The translations under genes were made by a program, and so were the position numbers. A model generated the notes under the pieces. It made no database searches and was not told the origin of the DNA. It worked only from the letters and a program-made list of their open reading frames with translations. From Candidatus Flexicrinis affinis (lineage in GTDB: Bacteria > Chloroflexota > Anaerolineae > Aggregatilineales > Phototrophicaceae): DNA of 64,000 bases. The DNA is taken from the NCBI GenBank assembly GCA_016716525.1, contig JADJWE010000002.1:496001-560000 (forward strand). The letters are read 5' to 3'. Positions 1-11,063 of this stretch are shown here, piece after piece (the first letter of the stretch is position 1; the number at the start of each line of letters is the position of its first letter).

Positions 1-647
<647 letters not shown>

Positions 648-658
648 CGGCCCTGTCC

Positions 659-3600
659 TTATCCGTTCGCACGCAGCACATCGACCAGTTCGATCCGCCG
701 AACCACTGCGCTTGACCAGCCGACCAGCACGACGAACAGCGTCGCCACCAGCCCGATCAACACGCCGATCCCGGCGATCGGCACAACCATCCGCGCCGGA
801 TCGCTACCTAGCAGCGACAGCAGGAACACCGCGGACCCGAGCCCAAACGCCGTACCGACGACTAGCGCAGGCACGACAACCGCCGCATACTCGGCCGCCA
901 GCATGCGTGTGATCTGCCGCTGCTGCCAGCCCAACGACCGCAGCACGCCCAACGACTCGGCGCGCCGGCGCAGCGACACCGCCGCGAAGTAACCGCTCTG
1001 CACGATCAGCAGGGCAAGCCCGGCCCAGAACCCGCCAAACAACAGTCCGGTTATCGCATTCGCCAATGGATCGCGCTGCTGCGCGGCGAACAATTCGCCG
1101 GCCGTGGTTATCCCCAATGCGCCCGGCGACCGCATCAGCGCGTCCCGGATTCCGGCTGGCTCGCGTTCGGTAAAGTCGAACACCACCCGGTTCACCGCGA
1201 CGCCAACTTGCAGCGAAGCGCGCGTCGGGTTGATCGCGCTTTGCAGCCAGTCGGCGCGTGTAAACACCATCGCCTGGTCGGACCTGTACGGTGGCGGCGC
1301 GGGAATGACCGCCTCGACTACGTACGACATGCGCAGCCGTCCGATGGGCGACGACGGATCGTCAAGTTGCACAGACCCCGTGTCCCCCGGCGCTAACGGC
1401 CGCCGCAGTGCGCTGCGTCCGCCGACGTCGTCGGCAAACGCCGTCGTGACGACAACGGGAAGCGGCTGATCGACCGCGAATAGCAGCAGTGTCGGCGTCG
1501 ACGATGAAAACCCGATGCTGCGGCTGTAGAGCACGCGCAGCGCGCTGCCACCCGCGGGCGCCGCGATGTCGCTCCGCTCGAAGCTCAGCACGGTGTCGGT
1601 AAATCGTCCTGCGGCCTCCGGCCTCGACCAGACTTCCGGCGGTGCAGCGCCGTCGGAGACGAGGGCGATCTCGCCGTCGTCCGCGCCCACAGCACGGATC
1701 TCGCCCAGCAGGACGGCGTGGTCAAAGGAGGTGACGCGCGACCCTTCAACCGGTTCTTCGCGCGCGCTTGGCAGTTCGATCCCGATCAGCCGCCATGGCG
1801 TACGGCCAAGGCGGCCCGGTTCCAGCGGTGCGGCATACGTCTGCCACCTGTCGGTCAACGTCTCGTCCGGCGCATCCAACGGCACACGCGCGACGATCGA
1901 ATCAGCGTTCATGATCAGCGCCGTCACCGCGGCCGTCGTCACGGCGTCGTCGGCCGGGCTGAACACGTCGACCGCCACGCTTACGGCATCGGCAGGAAGT
2001 TCGACACCCGCCACAGGGCGTTCGATCGCCTCAAGCGCCTGAATCGGCGGTTCGTCCGCCCGCCCATAGCCGATCACAATAAGTTGGGGCCGATCCGGCG
2101 TACCGCCGCTGTTCAACTCGACGCGCGGCGCGGCGCGCGAAATCCCGTCAATCGCTTCGTAGTCGAAGGCCGGATCGAACGCCGTCGGTGCAACTGTAAG
2201 CACGGCATCGGCGCCCAGCGCCGCTTGCGCCGCCTCCCATGCCGTATCCGAACGGGTCTGCGCGATCACCAGCGATGCGATCCCAAGCGACAGCGTACCC
2301 ACCACCAGCAGAACAAGCTGACCAAAGGTCGCCGGGCTGCGTTCGACCCCCCACAAGGCGAGCCTGACACTCACGCTTTGCAGGCCGGCAGTTACCGCCC
2401 CCAGAACGCGGGTTACGACGGGGAACACGCGCAGCCACAGCAGCGCACCGCCGACAATGACGAGGACCGGTCCGGCCATGCTGAACGGATCGTTGAGCGC
2501 ATCTATAGCACCGGCGCGGGCTGTGAACGCAATGCCGAGCGCCAGCGCCGCGATGTCGACGTAGAACCGCGCCCATACAGGCCGGCCAAATGTGCGTCCC
2601 GCGCTCTGGCGCAACCGGGCGAAGTCGGTCAACGCCAGCGGCACAGCCGGCAGTGTGAGCACGACGACGGACGTCACAGCAGCGGCCCCGCCCCACAGCC
2701 ACGATTCGGCAGGTAGATCGGCGGCCGAAGGCGCGGCAATCACCGACGCTTGCGGCCCGACTGCCGTGAGCAGCCCCGCTAGCACGAACGCGACGGCCTG
2801 CCCCACCAGCCACGCCGCAACCGACAGCAAGCCCATCGACACGGCATGCGCAACGACCAACTGCCGCGCGCTTGCACCACGACCGCCCATTTGCGCCCAC
2901 GCGCCGCGTGCCCGCTCAAGCGCGAGCGATCCCGTGATCACCAGGGTATACAGCAGCAGCGCCAGCACCATGCCAACCAGCAGCAGGACCGGTCCAGCAA
3001 TCGAACCCATGCGGGCGCGCACCGCGTCGATCAACGTCGACAGCGGCGAATTGATCTCAAGCGTCGGATCGGTCGTGCGCAGCGCATCCAAACCGGCATC
3101 GAGCTGGCGTTCGATGGCGTCGAGGTCGCGGCCTTCGATGTGGTCCAGCCGCAGCACTGCGCGGCTAACGTACGCACGCGGCGATGTGCGGTTGAGCGCG
3201 CCGGCCAGCGTGTCGGGGTGGACGATGATGCCCCAGTCGAGTTCGTCCGGCGCGTTGTCGAACGACTTGATGATCGACCCGAAAATCGACTCCTGCGCGT
3301 CCCAGCGCGGCGATGCTTGGGCCTCCACCGGCGCGAGAATCCCCACCAGTTCGAGTGACTTGAGCTGCAGGCCATCCGAGGTGGCGAAACGCGACCCCAC
3401 GACCGGGCGCAAGTTCGGGTCGAGCGTCACGGCCGCATCGAGAGCGGCTTGCGTCAGCGCAAACTCGATGACATCCTCGCGCGGTTCCGGCAGCCGCCCG
3501 TCCAGCACAGTAAAGTCACGCTCTATGTCGGGATAGGCGTACTGCCGGTAGCACGGCATCAACCATGCCGACGACTCGCCGGACAGCGCAAGGCTGCACG

Positions 3601-3886
3601 TCCGCGCCGGTGCGTAAGCGAAACGGTGTTCGCTGACGATGTACGATCCGATCTGTGCGCGTATCGGCTCAAGCAAGTCGGTTTCCGGCGGGGAGTCACG
3701 GGTGACTTCAAGGCGCTGCTGCCGGTCGGTCAATGAATCGAGGCGGGCATCCAACTCGGCGGACCGGAGCATGCGCATATACAATGGCGCGAACGCGGCG
3801 AATCCGGTCACGATGGTGATAGCGGCGAGGAGAATGATCGCCACATGCCGTTCACGAGCGAGCTGCCGCACAGCCAACCGGATCAT
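659..3886 (-). CDS. Giant FtsX-like ABC transporter permease (1075 aa)
   Basis: Membrane subunit of an ABC export system of the FtsX/MacB/LolC class. An N-terminal membrane segment (about residues 14-36) is followed by a large extracytoplasmic region. A first multi-helix FtsX block lies near residues 295-420, with further helices to about 550. A second large exposed domain follows, then a C-terminal FtsX block of three to four helices containing the typical loop RRRAESLGVLRSLGW and ending in RRIELVDVLRANG. This duplicated layout is about twice the length of ordinary LolC/MacB permeases. Its ATG overlaps the stop of the upstream permease by 4 bp (ATGA), so translation is probably coupled, and the ATPase gene follows 11 bp later. 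Function in the envelope is inferred; the cargo is unknown. Confidence 0.9.
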   Translation of the reverse strand: MIRLAVRQLARERHVAIILLAAITIVTGFAAFAPLYMRMLRSAELDARLDSLTDRQQRLEVTRDSPPETDLLEPIRAQIGSYIVSEHRFAYAPARTCSLALSGESSAWLMPCYRQYAYPDIERDFTVLDGRLPEPREDVIEFALTQAALDAAVTLDPNLRPVVGSRFATSDGLQLKSLELVGILAPVEAQASPRWDAQESIFGSIIKSFDNAPDELDWGIIVHPDTLAGALNRTSPRAYVSRAVLRLDHIEGRDLDAIERQLDAGLDALRTTDPTLEINSPLSTLIDAVRARMGSIAGPVLLLVGMVLALLLYTLVITGSLALERARGAWAQMGGRGASARQLVVAHAVSMGLLSVAAWLVGQAVAFVLAGLLTAVGPQASVIAAPSAADLPAESWLWGGAAAVTSVVVLTLPAVPLALTDFARLRQSAGRTFGRPVWARFYVDIAALALGIAFTARAGAIDALNDPFSMAGPVLVIVGGALLWLRVFPVVTRVLGAVTAGLQSVSVRLALWGVERSPATFGQLVLLVVGTLSLGIASLVIAQTRSDTAWEAAQAALGADAVLTVAPTAFDPAFDYEAIDGISRAAPRVELNSGGTPDRPQLIVIGYGRADEPPIQALEAIERPVAGVELPADAVSVAVDVFSPADDAVTTAAVTALIMNADSIVARVPLDAPDETLTDRWQTYAAPLEPGRLGRTPWRLIGIELPSAREEPVEGSRVTSFDHAVLLGEIRAVGADDGEIALVSDGAAPPEVWSRPEAAGRFTDTVLSFERSDIAAPAGGSALRVLYSRSIGFSSSTPTLLLFAVDQPLPVVVTTAFADDVGGRSALRRPLAPGDTGSVQLDDPSSPIGRLRMSYVVEAVIPAPPPYRSDQAMVFTRADWLQSAINPTRASLQVGVAVNRVVFDFTEREPAGIRDALMRSPGALGITTAGELFAAQQRDPLANAITGLLFGGFWAGLALLIVQSGYFAAVSLRRRAESLGVLRSLGWQQRQITRMLAAEYAAVVVPALVVGTAFGLGSAVFLLSLLGSDPARMVVPIAGIGVLIGLVATLFVVLVGWSSAVVRRIELVDVLRANG

Positions 3887-6800
3887 TCGAGACCGCCTTC
3901 ACGAACCGCCGTGACGCCTTGACGGACGATCAACAGGCCGCTCACGGCGACTTGCACGGCCAGCACGGCCAGCATGACTCCGGCAAACGCCAGCACCGCC
4001 ACCGGTTCCTGACGTATCGCGTATGGCAAGGCGTTACCCGGCTCGGCGCCGGCCAGCAGCGGCAGCACTTGCCCGCTCAGGAATATGCCGATCGCCTGCC
4101 CAAGCGCGATCCCGACGACCGCCACGACGGCCTGCTCGACGACGATGCTGGCGACCACCAGACGCCGCCCCCAGCCCAACGCGCGCAGCACCGCGAACTC
4201 TCGCTGGCGCGATTGCAGCGTGATGGCCGCGTAGGCGATCAGGCTGAACACGGCCAGCACGAGCGCGACCACGAATCCCAGCAGCAGCAGGCCGATCAGG
4301 CCCGTCGTGAGCAAGTCGGCCTGCACGGTCTCAAGCACCGAGTCGATGCTGACGCTCTCGCTGTACGCCGGGATTCCGGTGGCGGACTCCAGCGCATCCG
4401 TCCACGTCGCAGCATCGACCGACGGGTCGAGCCGGACCCACGCTTCGCCGGGCTGCACGGCCGAGCGCGGCCGGCTGCCGAGCCACTGTTCCAAACCGTC
4501 CAGATCGGTCACCACAACCAGCCCGTCGCCAGCGTCCAACGTCGGTACGAACGGAGCAACGCCGTCCACCCGCAGCCACACCTCGGCGCGATTGATCCCG
4601 AGACTGAACAGGTCGCCCGGTTCGAGTTCGTTTTGTGCTGCATACGCCGGGCTGACGAGCGCGGACAGCGCGTACTGCTGTGCATTCTCTTCATCGGCGA
4701 CGATGGCCGCGTAATCCGCCCCATCCACATAGAGTACCCACTGACCCGGGCTGGGAGCAGGCGCCTGCTCCCACGTGACCGACGTCACGCTGCCCTCCGG
4801 CGCATCCGGCCCGCCACCTAGCGGCTCCATGTTCACGCCAGTCAGCCCGGCCTCGCTCCAGCCGCTGCTGAACCAGTCGCCGGCAGCGTCGGCGCCGTCG
4901 AACTGAAATCCGCGCAGCCCAAGCGTGGCGCCAGACGCGAAGTACAGCGACCGGTCGCCTCCGCTTTCGACACCGATTCCGATCAGCGTCCACCCGGCGT
5001 CGGACTCGGGCAGGTCGGCACGGTACTGTATCCACGTGATCGCCGCTAGCGCACGATCGCGCTCCTCCACGCCTTCCGTTTGAAACGGGCTGCGGTTGGC
5101 GAGTTCGACGATTGTCTCCGGAACGTCAACCGCGAACGGCACCGTCTGGTACCGTCCAGCGGAATCGCGCAGGATTGCGGAGAACCGCATTTCGGTCACA
5201 AGGGCTGCGGTGGCCTGCGCATCACTTTGCGATTCAACGCCGGCAAGGCGGGCCTCGAACACAATCGACGTCGCGCCTTCAGGCAGGATGCGCCCGACAG
5301 GTGGGAAATTCGCCGCAGAGGGAAGCGGCAGCGGGCCAAGATCGTCACGCCAGCGCACGACCGATTCGAACGCGGCGGGTTCCACGGCAAGCAGCGTACC
5401 CGTGTCCAGCGACACGCTGCCACCCGGTGCCAAGCTGATTCCGTCGAGACGGAGCACGCGCGAGACGGCCGACGTCCCTTCCAGCCGTGAGATAGCGTCG
5501 ACCGGCGGCAGGTCCGACCTGCCGTAGGTCAGGCGAACATCCGCGCCAACGGCGTACTCCGCTTGCGACACGCGGTTATCCTCCACGACGGCGCGGTACG
5601 TCGTGCCGAACCATCCGATGACGACCGCCAGCGCCAGCAGCAGTGTGAGGCGCGCATAGTGCAGCGGCTCGCGGCTGATTTGCCACCCGGCTAGGCCGGC
5701 AGGAAGCGCGCTGGATCGCGTCAGCAGGCGGGAGAGCGCCGACGTCAGCACGGGGAACAGGCGCAGCGCAAGGCTCGACAACGCGAACAGCAGCAGCGCA
5801 GGCACAAGCAGCAGCAGCGGATCGCCGCGGTCGGTCGTGCTGTCGCGGGCAGCCGAAAGCTGGATCAACGCGGCGAGGCCGACAACCAGCAGCACGATGT
5901 CGAGGTAGTAGCGTTGAAAGGTCGCGGCCACGTCGCTGCGCCGGCGCGCCCCGCCCGCGTCGATCAACGGTAGGTTAAGCGGCCCCCACATCGTGACGAG
6001 CTGAACGGCGAAGGCAGCTGCGGCAGCCACCGCGCTGAAAACATAGGCATCCGCGGTGAGATCCAGCCTCAGCCGCTCGACTCCAGTCACAAGCGGGATG
6101 AACACGAGCAGAAACGCGCGAGCGGCGATGGGTGCCGCCAGCGCGGCGGCCCCGCTGATCAATGCAGCCTCGACCCCGCGCATTACCAGAATCTGCCGGC
6201 GCAGCGCGCCCCGTGTCTGCAGCACGGACAGTTCGCGGCGTTCGCGGCGGCGCGTCAGCGCGCCCATCACCAACAGGAAGTACAGGACGAGCACCCCAAC
6301 CATCAGCAGGATGATGACCGTCGGAACGCCGATCGCCGCGACGTTAGCCCCTGCCCCGCGCAGAACCTCCGGCAGCCGCGTCTGCACGACCACGCCGCTT
6401 GATGCAGCACCGAGCGTGCTGGTGAACGCGATCTCCGCCGCGTCGCCGAAGGACGCCACCGACTCTGCCGCCGCGATCAATTCGGTAAAAGGCAGCGCGC
6501 TGGGATCGAACACGAGCCACCATGCCATGGTAAGCCGGGTGTCTGGAAGATTCTGTGTCGCGACTCGTACCAACGCATCGCGATCGACGAGCACGGCGAC
6601 CTCGTTTTGCGCCGCGCGCGATGGAAGCGGTCGCCATCCGTCCGACTCTGCCGGCGTCCAGATTCCGACGACCTCGACGTCGATCGGCTGACTCGTTTCC
6701 CAGCCGCGCTGATCGAGCGTCAGGCGATCTCCCACGCCGACGTCGAGCCTTTCTGCGCCAAGGTCGCTCAGTGCGACCTCCATGGGGTCGGCTGTGGCGG

Positions 6801-7293
6801 TGGGTGGCCGGCCCTCCCAATCAACCGCGTCCGCCACACCGTCGTAGGCCGCCAGCCGCGCCTTGAGTCCGGCAGCGTCGACGCCGTCCAAGACGATGAA
6901 CAGGTCGCTGCTCTCGGTCGTGGTGTGTGTCGCCCGAAGCCAATCGCCGTACGGTTTGATCGATGCGGCCGATTGTTCCGCGATCAGGGCGTCAAGCGCG
7001 GCACGCCGACCGGCCACGTCCGGCGCGGGCAGGCTGGTGCGGATGAAGATGCTGGTGTCTGCCGGCGGGCGCGACTCGATGCGCTGCACGGTGCCGTACT
7101 GCGTGAGCGCCGCGCTGTACAGCGGCATGGCAGCGGCGATCGCGGCCGTGAGGAACACGCCGACAATAATCGTCGCCAACGCGCGCCACTCGGCGGTCAG
7201 GCGTTCGGCCGCCGACCGGATAATCCACAGCGGTGCAGGCAGCGCGCGCGGCAGTCGGGCCGCACTCGGCGTGTCGGTCGGAGAAGCGTTCAA
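3883..7293 (-). CDS. Giant FtsX-like ABC transporter permease (1136 aa)
   Basis: First gene of a three-gene minus-strand ABC operon and a paralogue of the following permease. It has an N-terminal membrane segment at about residues 40-62 (ATIIVGVFLTAAIAAAMPLY), a large exposed domain, and a helical FtsX block near 320-460. A second exposed domain of some 400 residues follows. The C-terminal FtsX block has the characteristic loop LQSRQREFAVLRALGWGRR. The start is a TTG, the first possible initiator in this frame: any later ATG would remove the first membrane segment. A weak GAGGA lies about 15 bp upstream. Two different giant permeases with one ATPase suggest a heterodimeric exporter or an envelope lipoprotein/peptide mover. 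Substrate not determinable. Confidence 0.88.
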   Translation of the reverse strand: MNASPTDTPSAARLPRALPAPLWIIRSAAERLTAEWRALATIIVGVFLTAAIAAAMPLYSAALTQYGTVQRIESRPPADTSIFIRTSLPAPDVAGRRAALDALIAEQSAASIKPYGDWLRATHTTTESSDLFIVLDGVDAAGLKARLAAYDGVADAVDWEGRPPTATADPMEVALSDLGAERLDVGVGDRLTLDQRGWETSQPIDVEVVGIWTPAESDGWRPLPSRAAQNEVAVLVDRDALVRVATQNLPDTRLTMAWWLVFDPSALPFTELIAAAESVASFGDAAEIAFTSTLGAASSGVVVQTRLPEVLRGAGANVAAIGVPTVIILLMVGVLVLYFLLVMGALTRRRERRELSVLQTRGALRRQILVMRGVEAALISGAAALAAPIAARAFLLVFIPLVTGVERLRLDLTADAYVFSAVAAAAAFAVQLVTMWGPLNLPLIDAGGARRRSDVAATFQRYYLDIVLLVVGLAALIQLSAARDSTTDRGDPLLLLVPALLLFALSSLALRLFPVLTSALSRLLTRSSALPAGLAGWQISREPLHYARLTLLLALAVVIGWFGTTYRAVVEDNRVSQAEYAVGADVRLTYGRSDLPPVDAISRLEGTSAVSRVLRLDGISLAPGGSVSLDTGTLLAVEPAAFESVVRWRDDLGPLPLPSAANFPPVGRILPEGATSIVFEARLAGVESQSDAQATAALVTEMRFSAILRDSAGRYQTVPFAVDVPETIVELANRSPFQTEGVEERDRALAAITWIQYRADLPESDAGWTLIGIGVESGGDRSLYFASGATLGLRGFQFDGADAAGDWFSSGWSEAGLTGVNMEPLGGGPDAPEGSVTSVTWEQAPAPSPGQWVLYVDGADYAAIVADEENAQQYALSALVSPAYAAQNELEPGDLFSLGINRAEVWLRVDGVAPFVPTLDAGDGLVVVTDLDGLEQWLGSRPRSAVQPGEAWVRLDPSVDAATWTDALESATGIPAYSESVSIDSVLETVQADLLTTGLIGLLLLGFVVALVLAVFSLIAYAAITLQSRQREFAVLRALGWGRRLVVASIVVEQAVVAVVGIALGQAIGIFLSGQVLPLLAGAEPGNALPYAIRQEPVAVLAFAGVMLAVLAVQVAVSGLLIVRQGVTAVREGGLE

Positions 7294-7428
7294 ATTGGCC
7301 GTGATTCGTCCTCGGTGGCGGTAATCATGCCGGCAAGGGAATACCCCACCCCACCATCGCGTATCAACAAATCCAACACGAACCTAACCAGAGTCCGCCA
7401 TGTTGGCCCGTCGTTCGCCGCCGATTCG

Positions 7429-8916
7429 TCACACGGCGGAGTCGCGCACGCGGCGGTAGCCGTGAAGGCGCTCTCGATAGATCCTCGTCACATCCGGGTT
7501 CGGCGCCAGCGTCTCGCGACAGGCCGCCCATGCCTTAACAGCCGCAGCCGCGTCATACAGCCCGGCCCCGTCACCGGCCAGCACCGCCGCGCCGAACGCC
7601 GACTGATCTCCCGCCGCAAGCCAGCATGTCGGCAGCGCGAATGCATCGGCAAGCATCTGCCGCCATGCGGACACGTTGGCCCCACCACCAGACACGACCA
7701 ATTGGCGCGGCTGAGCGCCCAACGCCTCGAATGTCGAATACCCGTCGAGCAGCGCCAGCACGACACCTTCCAGTACCGCGCGCACCAGTTCAGGCTGGCC
7801 GTGTTCCGGCGACAGCCCGTGAAACATGCCGCGCGCCAGCGGGTCGCGGCGCGGCGTGCGCTCGCCGATCAACGTCGGCACGAACGTCAGCCCGCCCGCA
7901 CCCGGCCCGACAGTCTCAGCTGCCGCAAGTATCGCATCGCGATCCTCGGCCGAGCGCGCCCCGACGACTCGCTCCAGCACCCAGTTGAGCGCCAGTCCTG
8001 CCGCCAACGGCCCGCCCAGCACGTACCATCCCGCCGCGCCGCTCGCCGGGTCGAGCGCCGAGCAGAACGTGTATGCGCGGCCCGCTGCATCGACAGTCGC
8101 TTCGCGCTGCGGCCACACCATCTGTCCGCCAGTGCTGAGCGTGACGAGCAGCGTATCCGGCGATGTCGCCGCGGCGCACAGCACACTGCACGCCGTGTCG
8201 GCTGCGCCGTTCACGACTGGCAGACCATGCGGCAAGCCCAGCGCATCCGCGGCCGTCGGCTGAAGCGCCCCCACTACGGCCCGCGACGGGTGAAGTTGCG
8301 GGAGCTGGCTCTGCTGAACGTCCGCGGCGGCGCACACATCCGCCGACCACGACCGTGCCCGGATATCGAGCAGGCCGGTACCGCATGCGTCGCTGGGATC
8401 GGTCGACAACACGCCGGTCAGCCGCCAGCGGATGGTGTCTTTCGGCAGCAGCACGTGACGAGTCTGCGCCCATATGTCCGGCTCGTGCGTCTGAATCCAC
8501 CGCAGCGTCGCGATCTGAAAACCCGTCGCGGGTAGGCCGCCTGTGTGCGACAAGAACCACGCCTCGCCGTGCGTCGATAGCATGGCATCGACCTCGCGCG
8601 ACGAGCGCTGATCAGGCCAGATGACCGCGGGACGAAGCGGCTCGCCGTCCGCACCAAGCAGCACAGTTCCGTGCATCTGCCCGCTCAGGCCGATGGCGAC
8701 GATGGCCGATGGTTCGGGCAATGCGTCTACGACGCGGCGCACAGCAGCGACAACCGCTTCCCACCATACGCCGGGGTCTTGTTCGGCGTGGGAGGGCTGC
8801 GGCCGAAGCACGGGATACGCCGCCGTTCCGCTGGCGGCGACTCCGCCGCGGTCGTCCACAGCGACGACCTTCACCGACGACGTACCGAGGTCGATCCCGA
8901 GCGTCAGCGGAGTCAC
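7429..8916 (-). CDS. xylB: FGGY-family carbohydrate kinase, xylulokinase-like
   Basis: Cytoplasmic sugar kinase, most likely phosphorylating D-xylulose with ATP (pentose entry to the pentose phosphate pathway). The N terminus MTPLTLGIDLGTSSVKVVAVD holds the FGGY phosphate-binding loop. SGQMHGTVLL and WPDQRSSREVD match the xylulokinase substrate region, and the C-terminal VSGGGANVSAWRQMLADAF motif is the FGGY signature half. The predicted length of 495 aa is normal for XylB. I chose a GTG start at 8916-8914: it lies just before the conserved domain and overlaps the upstream hydrolase stop as GTGA. A longer GTG-started frame exists but would add 32 unrelated residues inside that gene. Xylose isomerase lies some 34 kb away, so the xylose genes are unlinked. 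Another FGGY substrate is possible. Confidence 0.85.
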   Translation of the reverse strand: MTPLTLGIDLGTSSVKVVAVDDRGGVAASGTAAYPVLRPQPSHAEQDPGVWWEAVVAAVRRVVDALPEPSAIVAIGLSGQMHGTVLLGADGEPLRPAVIWPDQRSSREVDAMLSTHGEAWFLSHTGGLPATGFQIATLRWIQTHEPDIWAQTRHVLLPKDTIRWRLTGVLSTDPSDACGTGLLDIRARSWSADVCAAADVQQSQLPQLHPSRAVVGALQPTAADALGLPHGLPVVNGAADTACSVLCAAATSPDTLLVTLSTGGQMVWPQREATVDAAGRAYTFCSALDPASGAAGWYVLGGPLAAGLALNWVLERVVGARSAEDRDAILAAAETVGPGAGGLTFVPTLIGERTPRRDPLARGMFHGLSPEHGQPELVRAVLEGVVLALLDGYSTFEALGAQPRQLVVSGGGANVSAWRQMLADAFALPTCWLAAGDQSAFGAAVLAGDGAGLYDAAAAVKAWAACRETLAPNPDVTRIYRERLHGYRRVRDSAV

Positions 8917-10850
8917 GGCGTCCAGAAGTCGGCGTCCATAGATGAAATGCACGACGAGTCTGGCGCTGCCAGCGGATCCTCGACGAACGCCTGCACCATC
9001 GACATCGGGCACGGCCCACCGTCAATCACGCCGTGTCCGACCATCGGAAACTCGAAGCTGAAGCCGTTGCTTAACGTCGCGGCGGCTAGCTCGCCCCACC
9101 ACGGCGGCGTTGCGGTATCGTAGCGAGCGTTCAGTACGAGCGTCGGGATGTCGCTCACCACCGGCTGATTCTCGTTCACATCCAGTTGCCCAACCGGCCA
9201 AACGGCGCACTGCTCGAATTCGATAAGGGTACCGACCTTGAGCTCGTCGCGCAGCAGCTCCGGCATGTCGATTGCGTCGGCGCGCCTGTCGGCTTCCTCG
9301 ACCGACATGAACGGCATTTCTTCGCTGCACTGCACGCTGAGGTTCATGCCTTCGCTGTCGTCGTCGATGTCGGGCGGTTCGACAGCTTCGACTGTGTCGA
9401 CATCCACGCCAAGGTCGATGAATCCGCGCGCCGCGATGCCGACCTCCTCGTCGGTCAGTTCGAAGATGTCGGCCAGAAGTTGGGCGATAGCCGCCATGTC
9501 GTTATCGGCCGCAAGCGCCCGGATTTCGTTCAGTTCGTCTTCGGTCAGCTCCTGCGCCAATTCCTGCGCCAGCTCAGATGAACTACTGAGGCTGTCGCCC
9601 GCCCCGTTGGTGAACAAGTCAACATAGGTGTCGAAATCGCCGGACGCGAACGCGTCGAGCGTTGCCGGAATCGCGCTGATCAGGCCGGTCGTCTTGAGCT
9701 GGTCGATCAACTGGAGGATGACGTCTTCGGCGTACAACTCGACCAATTCACCGTCGGCATTCTCGATCTCAGGCGGACTGGCCGATATCGCCTCGAGTTG
9801 GTCGTAGAAGCGCACTTCGAGGTCGGGGTACGCTGCGCTGCAAGCCGGATCGGCGGCACAGTCGGCAAACATGCGGCTGATCAATTCGTAGGTGTCGGAC
9901 ACGACGTTATAGTTCGTGTCGATGTTCGGCGGATATACACTGTCGAGGATGACCGACCGCACGCCGTCGGGATAGTCACGCATGACGGTCAGCGCGAGAC
10001 GCGTGCCATAACTGATGCCGAGCAGATTAACCTGTTCGTAGCCTAGCGCAAGCCGAAGCGCCTCGACATCGGCGGCGTTCTCGGCACTGGTGTAGGCCGT
10101 GAGGTCGACGCCGTTCGCCAACAGCCGATCGCGGCATTCCTCTACCGCCTCTACCGACGTGTCCTCGTCCATCTCCGGGCAGTTGAGCGAAGGCTCGCTG
10201 AAGCCGGTACCGCGTTGATCGAACAGAACGAGGTCGCGGCGGTCGAGGAGTGGTGAGTTGAACCACGTGTCGACCGCGGCCAACGCACTGCCGCCCGGTC
10301 CGCCTTCGAGATAGACGATCGGGTCAGGCGCGGGGCTGGGCGAGCGCGATGGAATCACGGCGACCATGAGCTGGATCGTCGCGCTGTTTGGATCGCTGCG
10401 GTTCTCCGGAACGCTCAACGTCCCGCACCGCACGTCGAGGTTGCGCTGCACGTCAAACGGGCACTCGACAGCGCCGAAGTCGCCACCGGCGGTCGTCGCG
10501 GGGGGCGAAACAGGCGCGTCGTCCGGAGCGAGTACGCGCAGCACACCTTGGGCCTCACTGTAGGAGTAGATCTCGATCGTCAGCGTGCCGTCGAATGGAG
10601 CGATGAAATCGTCGAGTGACTCGCCTTCGAATAGGTCGCCGCCGTCGCTGTAGATGTAGAAGTAGATGCCTTCTCCGTTCTCGATCTCCACGTCGAGCGT
10701 CGCGCCTGCAATCACGTCGACATCGAGCACTACATAGAAGTCATCAGCGTCTTCGTCATACTCGAAGAGCAGTGGATAGTCGCCAGACTGGCCGACGACG
10801 GGAACGACAGCGAACAGGAGAAACGCGATCAGAACGGCCAGGTTGCGCAT
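8913..10850 (-). CDS. Secreted TAP-like alpha/beta hydrolase (S33-type) with N-terminal pre-peptidase-like domain
   Basis: Exported hydrolase of 645 aa, related to tripeptidyl/proline aminopeptidases of family S33. A Sec signal peptide (about residues 1-20, ending VVGQS) is followed by an acidic beta-rich domain (about 25-112) resembling bacterial pre-peptidase C-terminal domains. The catalytic domain has the oxyanion motif YLEGGPGGSA, nucleophile elbow GISYGTR (Ser280), Asp578 in NARYDTATPP and His606 in VGHGVIDGG. The last part is the TAP-like C-terminal domain. A GAGG ribosome site lies 7 bp before the ATG. The gene is first in an operon with the FGGY kinase (4-bp overlap), although no biochemical link is evident. 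Peptidase versus esterase activity cannot be decided from sequence. Confidence 0.88.
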   Translation of the reverse strand: MRNLAVLIAFLLFAVVPVVGQSGDYPLLFEYDEDADDFYVVLDVDVIAGATLDVEIENGEGIYFYIYSDGGDLFEGESLDDFIAPFDGTLTIEIYSYSEAQGVLRVLAPDDAPVSPPATTAGGDFGAVECPFDVQRNLDVRCGTLSVPENRSDPNSATIQLMVAVIPSRSPSPAPDPIVYLEGGPGGSALAAVDTWFNSPLLDRRDLVLFDQRGTGFSEPSLNCPEMDEDTSVEAVEECRDRLLANGVDLTAYTSAENAADVEALRLALGYEQVNLLGISYGTRLALTVMRDYPDGVRSVILDSVYPPNIDTNYNVVSDTYELISRMFADCAADPACSAAYPDLEVRFYDQLEAISASPPEIENADGELVELYAEDVILQLIDQLKTTGLISAIPATLDAFASGDFDTYVDLFTNGAGDSLSSSSELAQELAQELTEDELNEIRALAADNDMAAIAQLLADIFELTDEEVGIAARGFIDLGVDVDTVEAVEPPDIDDDSEGMNLSVQCSEEMPFMSVEEADRRADAIDMPELLRDELKVGTLIEFEQCAVWPVGQLDVNENQPVVSDIPTLVLNARYDTATPPWWGELAAATLSNGFSFEFPMVGHGVIDGGPCPMSMVQAFVEDPLAAPDSSCISSMDADFWTP

Positions 10851-11063
10851 CGGAGTGCCTCGATCCCGCCAGGGAAGTGCCGGTATACGGGTTGCGCTCA
10901 GGATGCGATCCCTCGGGAATCGTTGCAGACGAGCGGCAAGCCACAGCTCGATTGTAATGTGCTTCGTGACAATCCGCTTTCGGACCTGCGGCGAACTGTG
11001 CGCGTAACCTGCCGCCGCGCGTACAATGGAGCGACCGCTTCACACCGCAAGGCATCCGTCGGC